64,000 bases of DNA. It comes from Tragulus kanchil (lineage: Eukaryota > Chordata > Mammalia > Artiodactyla > Tragulidae). The notes beneath the pieces were generated by a model, which worked only from the letters and a program-made list of their open reading frames with translations, did no database searches and was not told the origin of the DNA. The position numbers and the translations under genes are program-made. The DNA lies in assembly GCA_022376925.1 (NCBI GenBank), contig JAIOJX010000025.1:184387801-184451800 (forward strand), written 5' to 3'. How positions within the stretch are numbered: the stretch's first letter is position 1; each line of letters opens with the position of its first letter. Below are positions 23,001-32,000 of the stretch, piece after piece.

Positions 23001-26000
23001 CGCTGAGCAGAGAAACACACGAGGTCAGGATCCACAGGAAGACACGGAAGGCCACACTCCACTCATGGTGCCGGACGTGCCAGGAAGCCCCAGGGCCACT
23101 CGTGTCTACAGGGAGAGGACACACCAGAAAGCCCCAGGGCCACTCCGTGTCTACAGGGAGAGGACACGCCAAGAAGCCCCAGGGCCACTCGTGTCTAACA
23201 CACACAGCCCAGGACCTGTGCTCAGAGACGAGGCTCAATCCAGACCCCCCAAGTCTCCGCCTTCTCACCTGTAAACCAGTTAAGTGTTAGTGTTAGTCAC
23301 TCACTCATGGCCAGCTCTGCGACCCCATGGACTGCAGCCCGCCAGGCTCCTCTGCCCATGGGCTTCCCCGGGCAAGCAGACTGAGGGGGCTGCCGCTCCC
23401 TTCTCCAGAGGATCTTTGTCACCCAGAGACCGACCCCGAGGCTCGGCATGGCAGGCGGATTCTTTCCCGCTGAGCCCCCGGGGAAGCTCCCTGCTCCCTC
23501 TACGGGAAGTGTCCTTTTCCTCTGTAAGACGGGGTGCTGCGGCTTTCCCTACCTTACAGCTACTGGAAAGACTCCGGGAGGCAGACAGGAAGATGCCTGG
23601 CCTGGCCCCCAGCACAGACCCACCCCGTACATCCGGACCCACGGCAGGGCAGGGTGGACGATGAACTCGAAAAGGACTCACACTTGGACTTGGCGCTGCC
23701 CCCGGCCCATCCTCCAGCCACACAAAGGATGGCGTCCACCTTCTCTGCACCCAGCAGCTTCCCCACCTCAGCTGTCACCTGAAAGACAGGGGCCGGAAAG
23801 AGGCACGGGCCGTCAGGAAGCCCCCGGCAGGCCGACGTCGCTCCGTCACCGCCGCTGCGCGCACGTCTTCATAGGTCAGACGACAGAGCCTGGCAAGTAA
23901 CACTCTGAATGGCGGATGCAGCACCAATTTAGGAAAGCAAAGCCTGACTGCGTTTCAGTGTGATTTCTATAAAGCAACCTAGAGTTGCCAACCAATATTC
24001 TAAAGGGTGGAGACATACACATGCCCGGAATAAAACAATAAACAAACAAGGATGGTCGACGTCCACAGGCTCTGCTTCCACATCAGGTCACAGTTTTTAA
24101 AGAGCGCTGAGCAGAGAAACACACGAGGTCAGGATCCACAGGAAGACACGGAAGGCCACACTCCACTCATGGTGCCGGACGTGCCAGGAAGCCCCAGGGC
24201 CACTCGTGTCTACAGGGAGAGGACACACCAGAAAGCCCCAGGGCCACTCCGTGTCTACAGGGAGAGGACACGCCAAGAAGCCCCAGGGCCACTCGTGTCT
24301 AACACACACAGCCCAGGACCTGTGCTCAGAGACGAGGCTCAATCCAGACCCCCCAAGTCTCCGCCTTCTCACCTGTAAACCAGTTAAGTGTTAGTGTTAG
24401 TCACTCACTCATGGCCAGCTCTGCGACCCCATGGACTGCAGCCCGCCAGGCTCCTCTGCCCATGGGCTTCCCCGGGCAAGCAGACTGAGGGGGCTGCCGC
24501 TCCCTTCTCCAGAGGATCTTTGTCACCCAGAGACCGACCCCGAGGCTCGGCATGGCAGGCGGATTCTTTCCCGCTGAGCCCCCGGGGAAGCTCCCTGCTC
24601 CCTCTACGGGAAGTGTCCTTTTCCTCTGTAAGACGGGGTGCTGCGGCTTTCCCTACCTTACAGCTACTGGAAAGACTCCGGGAGGCAGACAGGAAGATGC
24701 CTGGCCTGGCCCCCAGCACAGACCCACCCCGTACATCCGGACCCACGGCAGGGCAGGGTGGACGATGAACTCGAAAAGGACTCACACTTGGACTTGGCGC
24801 TGCCCCCGGCCCATCCTCCAGCCACACAAAGGATGGCGTCCACCTTCTCTGCACCCAGCAGCTTCCCCACCTCAGCTGTCACCTGAAAGACAGGGGCCGG
24901 AAAGAGGCACGGGCCGTCAGGAAGCCCCCGGCAGGCCGACGTCGCTCCCGTCACCGCCGCTGACGCGTCACGTCTTCATAGGTCAGACGACAGAGCCTGG
25001 CAAGTAACACTCTGAATGGCGGATGCAGCACCAATTTAGGAAAGCAAAGCCTGACTGCGTTTCAGTGTGATTTCTATAAAGCAACCTAGAGTTGCCAACC
25101 AATATTCTAAAGGGTGGAGACATACACATGCCCGGAATAAAACAATAAACAAACAAGGAAAAGTATAAAAAAAAATCACACACAAATTCATGAAGTGTTT
25201 CACTGCCTACAGCTACATTTCTGGTATACTTCTTTCCAGACTTCCTTTGCAAATCACAAAACCATAAACTGAGACAATCAATTCTGCTCTCTATCCAATA
25301 CAAACATACCATTAACTGGAACTCCAAAGGACGGGGAAAAAAAAAAACAAAGCCAAAGAGAAATTTTTTCTTTAACAAAAAGCAATAATAAAAAAAAAAA
25401 AAAAAACACATGGCAAAATTCAGATGAGTAATGAGTACATGGGGGGCTTCACTTTAATTCTCTAGTTATATTTGATTAAAATGTTTAGAGTGTTGAAAAC
25501 ATATACGTGTCCTTTTGTTACAATATATTAAAACAAAAATCTGGCAGGACACACAACCCTGGCCACCATTCAGGACCCTTTTCCGTATTTTTCTGGAAGC
25601 CCTTCCAGTAGCCTCTCAGTCGCTTTAAGATCAAACTTCCAAAGACTTAACGCCGGTGGGTGGAGTTCCCCCAGCAGCAACGTTTCAGTCTCGGGCGCCT
25701 TTCCCTAAATTTCTGAGCCTCAAACTCCTTGGGGGCTTCCCTGGCGGTCCAGTGGTTAGGACTCCACACTTCTTCTGCAGAGGCATACGTTCCATTCCCG
25801 GTCTGTGAATTAAGGCTCCTCAAGCCACGAGGCACGGCCAAGAATAATAAATCACTCTTTCAAAAAGACCGCTTTGGCAATGGAAACCAGTCTTTCCTCT
25901 CCGCTGCATTCTACACCCACATCCTCCAATTCAAGCCCCGACGGCCCCCGGCAGGGACCTGCCCCAATCCTGGCTCAGCCTGGGTGCCTGCCTCCTCGCA

Positions 26001-29000
26001 CCCCGGTTCCCCGGCTGCCTCTCCGCCCCTCTAAACCACGGCCTGTTGCCAACAGCAAGGTTCCACCTGCCGGACGTTGCACCACCTCTGCTGACCTGTC
26101 CACGTGCACACCCGTGGTCCAGTGTTAGGACGCGTGGAGCCCGCGCCAACAATGCAGAGACCCAGAGACCCTGTTCGGTGTGTCTTATTCTAATTTTTTA
26201 ACCACCTCTGTGCTTTATTTTTACAATAAAATTCAAATGAGGCATTTTAACATTCCTCACCCTTACATTCTTCTCTCTGCCTGTGCCATAGCTTCCTGTA
26301 GGGTCAGCCCGTCCCTCGCCTCTTTATCTTCTCACTATCAATAGTGAATTTCCAGCCTGCCGGGGGCAGGGGGCACCTTCACACATGCCGGCCTGGGTGC
26401 CGAGTGTGAGCTCAGCCGCTTCAGGTGTGCTCGCCCCTTTGCAGCCCCGTGGACTGTGGCCCACCAGGCTCCTCCGCCCACAGGCTCCTCCAGGCAAGAG
26501 CACTGGCGGCCCCCTCCAGGGGGTCCCCCCGGCCCCGGGACTGAACTCACACCTGACGTCTCCTGCATGGGCAGGCAGGTTCTTTACCACCAGCACCAGC
26601 TGGCAAGCCCGAATTTTAGCTACACGAGGGTTGAACTTCCTCTTCTGGAGCTTTAGAAGCAAAGCCTGGATGCTGTGTTATTTGTCCAGAAATTCCTGAC
26701 TGGGTGACTAGGTGATGAGAAGGAGCAGGCAGGGTTAAAGGTGTCAAACGCTAAGCTTTTAAGAGTGAAGGCGCTTCCCAGTCCTCCTCTTAATGATGCA
26801 CGTACGGTCAAGTCTCAGCTGCGGACAACTTCACATTCAAAAAGGATACAGACATCAGAAGCCTCCAAGTCAAGGAGAGACAACCACTGCAGAGACCTAC
26901 GTCTGGAGGAGATGCTGCTCCCCCAGCCCAGGGGCCTCCCCTGCCTCCAGCTGAAGGTTGCGTTACTCTATTCACACAAAGCTGGTTTGCTGAGAAGCAA
27001 CGCAGCATATGGTTAGGAGCTCAGCATCACCCCCACCCGCCAGAGCCCAGGCTCAGGTCCCAGCTCTGCCACCTACGACGTGCTTGAGCAAATCCCAGGG
27101 ACTGACTGCATCCATTTCTCACAGGGAGACACGATGACACTGGCTTTGGGGGGTTATAGTGACTGAGGTCACGCAACAAGACACATCGTGTGGTGTCTGA
27201 CACCCAGCCAAGCCACACAGAGTTTTACTCTTCAGTCCATTAAAGCCAGTAACACCAGTCAGCTCAGGCGAAGCGAGGGGCATGTTGCGAGAAGGAAGAA
27301 CAAAACCCTATCTTCTGGAATAAGTCAGCCGGGTGTTTACGTCAAACTGAGGCTTAAAGAGCAGCAAATGAGCAGTGTGGTCAACTCACAATTTGAGTGT
27401 TTTTTTAACTTTTAGATTTATACATGTATATGTTTAGAGAGACAGAATGGAAGGAAATATAACAAAATATGAGCTGCCCAGTGGGACCAAAAACGATTTC
27501 TTTCTCCTTTCTGTTTTACTGTACCTTCTACATCTCACACACACCCCTGTTTACAGATGGTCATAGGATAGAGGTACGGACGATACGCCATCAGAACCCC
27601 AGCAGTGTTCAGCTAAGAAAGCGACCGTGGTCGTCACTGAGTGGCATCGGACTCTCTGCAGCCCCACGACCTGGGGCCCATCAGGCTCCCCTGTCCGTGG
27701 AATCCCCGGGTGAGAATGCTGGAGTGTGGTCTTCGTCTTCTTCTCCAGGGATCCGCCTGACCCGAGGGCTGAACCCGGCTCTCCCGCATTAGCAGGCAGA
27801 TTCTTTACCATCTGAGCCACCAGACTCCGAGAAGAAACGTGCAACTTAACAAAAAGCAGACCCCCAAACTGATGAACATGTGCAATCCGTCTCTTGTTAG
27901 AGAACCTCGCTCCAGATTCCACCACCAGCTGGCCTGTAGGCTCTGTCACTCGGCGTCTGAGACGCAGCCTTCTCGGCTGTCAGGCAAGATTCCCAGCCAG
28001 CTGCCTGCCAACCTCGGCCATCAACAGCGCGCTCACACAGGAGCCGTGCGGGGATCTCCTCAGACCACAGGCTGCAGGGCTGGCCGGAGGACCACAGAGC
28101 ACAGCCTTCAGGCAGCTGGCGGGACGGGCCCTTCCAGAAGCACAGACCTACTCACAAGCATCTCGACGCAGACCAAGACATCCATCCGCCTGTCCACAGG
28201 CTTCCTCCGGGGAGCACGGACACCGTCACTGGGAGAAAGGGTGACCTAGGCAGCTGTGACTTCCTTACGGCAAGCAGGAGAATTCCCCTGGAAGAAGGGA
28301 AGGGCTGCCCACCCCAGTGTTCTTCCCTGGAGAACCCCACAGACAGAGGAGCCTAGAAGGCCATGGTCTACGGGGTCTCAAAGAGTCAGGCAGGACTGAG
28401 TGACTAACCCTGTCACTTCCACTTTCCAGTCAGAAACGGCCGGCTTTGTTAGCATGTTTGCTGTGGGTATGGGGAGCTCCACTCTCCAGACTGTCTCTTC
28501 GGGAAACAGAGATGGAGGTGAAGATGTTCACCACTGTATTAGAGGTCAAAATAGACCAAAAAAAGAAAAACTGCAAAACACGTACATGTACAAACCAAAG
28601 AAACCATGGCCAAGTCATAGGAAGAAAAATTACACACCAGCACAGAGGTTTTAGCATGGGACCTGAGGAACAATTCAAGTTAAATAAGTTGGAAAAAAAA
28701 AAGCTGACCCTAGCAAATAAAATACAAATTTATCTCAACCTGTAAGGCTTAAATCGTATGCAAAGGAAACACAAGGAAATGGGCCAAAATGGGAACATGC
28801 TAACCAGACACGGATTACAGGCTACTTATCTTTGGGCTTTGTCTTTTGTTTCTCGTGTTTTTTTTTTTTTTTTTACTTTTTCCACATTTACCTCCATGAG
28901 CACAAGGGTCTTAATAATTAGAGAAACAGGGGACCGCACCACCCCTGGAATCCTCTCCCTGGGGCTCCCCTCCCCGTACGCAGGCCAGGCCCTCCCCCGC

Positions 29001-32000
29001 CTCACCTGGTCAGCCTGCTCCGTAAACGAGTCGGTCATTTTCACCACGACGCTGGCACTGGCCTCTTCATTCTCCGCCACGTCGATGCTGGCGACCCACT
29101 GGAGTGAGGAGAAAACAAGATTTGGTCACAAGACAGTCCGCTGTTAAGGATCCACGCCCAGGGACGCGGGGACCAGGGACAGGTCAGAGGCTCACGCGAG
29201 AAACCCACGAGAGGCGGCATCTAGCCACCGACCTCTCACAGCCCCTGGCTTCGGCCAGAGTGCCCCTCACCAAGCCCCAGGCCTGCCTGCTGCTCCTCGG
29301 AACACCTCTTCCTCTTCCCCTCTCACCTCTGGAAGCCAGGCCCTGCTCACCCAGAGAACCCCCAGACCGGGGATCTGCAGCCTTTCTCTTAAAGACCCAG
29401 AGACTAAGTGCTTCAGGCTCTGCTGGCCACAGCCTCTGCCCCTCTGCCGCAAACCCTGGGCTCTGCTGTCACAGCCGGGAGCAGCCCCAGGCGACCACCA
29501 GCGAGTCGAGGAGCGGGCTGGGCTATGTGCCGACTCACTTCAGACGCTGAACTGTGACTGTCACATAATGTGCACCTGTCGCAAAGCACTACCCCTCTTC
29601 TACTTTCCCTTCACCGTATAAAAACGAGGAATTATTTCTAGCTCTTGGCCTCTATGATAACGGGGGCCGGGCAAGATTCAGCCCAGGGAGAACCAGAGGT
29701 TTCCAACTCCCGCCAGAGCATAAAAGGACGACTGTGGGTGTGGACCTGAGACGAGGGTCTGAATCCTGGTTCCGCCAGCCAGCCTCCTGCAGAGGCCCCC
29801 GGCAACACGGGGCATACCAAATTTATCTCAACCTGTAAGGCTTAAATCGTATGCAAAGGAAACACAAGGAAATGGGCCAAAATGGGAACATGCTAACCAG
29901 ACACGGATTACAGGCTACTTATCTTTGGGCTTTGTCTTTTGTTTCTCGTGTTTTTTTTTTTTTTTTTACTTTTTCCACATTTACCTCCATGAGCACAAGG
30001 GTCTTAATAATTAGAGAAACAGGGGACCGCACCACCCCTGGAATCCTCTCCCTGGGGCTCCCCTCCCCGTACGCAGGCCAGGCCCTCCCCCGCCTCACCT
30101 GGTCAGCCTGCTCCGTAAACGAGTCGGTCATTTTCACCACGACGCTGGCACTGGCCTCTTCATTCTCCGCCACGTCGATGCTGGCGACCCACTGGAGTGA
30201 GGAGAAAACAAGATTTGGTCACAAGACAGTCCGCTGTTAAGGATCCACGCCCAGGGACGCGGGGACCAGGGACAGGTCAGAGGCTCACGCGAGAAACCCA
30301 CGAGAGGCGGCATCTAGCCACCGACCTCTCACAGCCCCTGGCTTCGGCCAGAGTGCCCCTCACCAAGCCCCAGGCCTGCCTGCTGCTCCTCGGAACACCT
30401 CTTCCTCTTCCCCTCTCACCTCTGGAAGCCAGGCCCTGCTCACCCAGAGAACCCCCAGACCGGGGATCTGCAGCCTTTCTCTTAAAGACCCAGAGACTAA
30501 GTGCTTCAGGCTCTGCTGGCCACAGCCTCTGCCCCTCTGCCGCAAACCCTGGGCTCTGCTGTCACAGCCGGGAGCAGCCCCAGGCGACCACCAGCGAGTC
30601 GAGGAGCGGGCTGGGCTATGTGCCGACTCACTTCAGACGCTGAACTGTGACTGTCACATAATGTGCACCTGTCGCAAAGCACTACCCCTCTTCTACTTTC
30701 CCTTCACCGTATAAAAACGAGGAATTATTTCTAGCTCTTGGCCTCTATGATAACGGGGGCCGGGCAAGATTCAGCCCAGGGAGAACCAGAGGTTTCCAAC
30801 TCCCGCCAGAGCATAAAAGGACGACTGTGGGTGTGGACCTGAGACGAGGGTCTGAATCCTGGTTCCGCCAGCCAGCCTCCCTGCAGAGGCCCCCCCGGCA
30901 ACACGGGGGCTGTCCGCCACCAACAGGGTCAGCATGAGAACTGAATGAAATGCAGGCTCCTGCGACAGAGGAGATGGTTGGGTGGCATCACCGACTCAAG
31001 GATATGGGTTTGAGCTAACTCTGGGGGATGGTGAAGGACAGTGAAGCCTGGCGTGCTGCCCTCCACGGGGTGGCAAAGAGTCGAACACGACTGAGCAGCT
31101 GCACAGCCACAAAGGCGGCTGGCCCACGGTGTGACACAGAAAGCCCCAGGGCCCAGCAGTCCGAAGGCCCCGGAGATAAACATCTCCGCAAGCTCTGAAG
31201 AACACGGCATTCACTCAGAACACTCCGTGCGCGGCGTCACAGCCACGTGCGCACTGAGACGAAGAGAGGGTCCCACCCCCGCCCTCCCAGAGCTCCCAGG
31301 AAGGGAGGGAGGGAAAGACAGAGCCACGGGCAAGCCAGCTCTCCAGCCACCAACCCAAAGGGTGCCCACGGGGCGCACCGAGAGGACGCACAGTCCGTCA
31401 TCCGTCACACATGGACGCAGGAGCCTGGAATTTTTGTGCTCAGACGCTCAGTCGTGTCCGACTCTTTTCCACCCCATGGACTGTCGTCCGTCAGGCTTCT
31501 CTGTCCACGGGATCTTCCAGGCAAAAATTACTGGAGTGGGTTGCCATGCCCTCCTCCAAGGGGTCTTCCCCACCCTTGAACCACTGGGGTCTGGAGTGCA
31601 ACTGCTTTACAGTATTGTGTGAGTCTCTGTTGTGCAACAGCATGAATCAGCTGTAAGTGGAGCTACACCCCCTCCCGCTGGAGCCCCCTCCCACCCGCCC
31701 CGCCCTCTGGCTCAGCACAGAGCAGGAGCTGAGCTCCCAGGGCCACACAGCGGGCTTCCCGCTCGCCAGCTCTCCACACAGGGCGGCCCCAACCTCCCGG
31801 CTCATCCCCCTCAAACCCCACATCGACAAGTCCACTTCTCCACATTCACATCTCTATTCCTGCCAAGCAAATGGGCTCATCTGCACCATTTTTCTAGCTT
31901 TTACACATACAACTAACTCTGTATCAACATTACTGGGAAGACTAAATGGAACTGAGACGACGTAGGGGCTCTGGTATGGAGGAGCGTAGCGTCTGGCCCT

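Larger units (their letters stand above)
22947..25156 (+). repeat. Direct duplication D5 (1104 bp)
   Basis: 22947-24050 is repeated at 24051-25156, including all of QDPR exon 3, 56 nt of exon 4, a 45-bp minisatellite and a SINE. A cluster of differences lies near 23845/24948. Confidence 0.94.
28725..30908 (+). repeat. Direct duplication D6 (1093 bp)
   Basis: 28725-29813 is repeated at 29818-30908, including QDPR exon 2. The only differences I see are run-length changes near the distal end. Confidence 0.94.
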
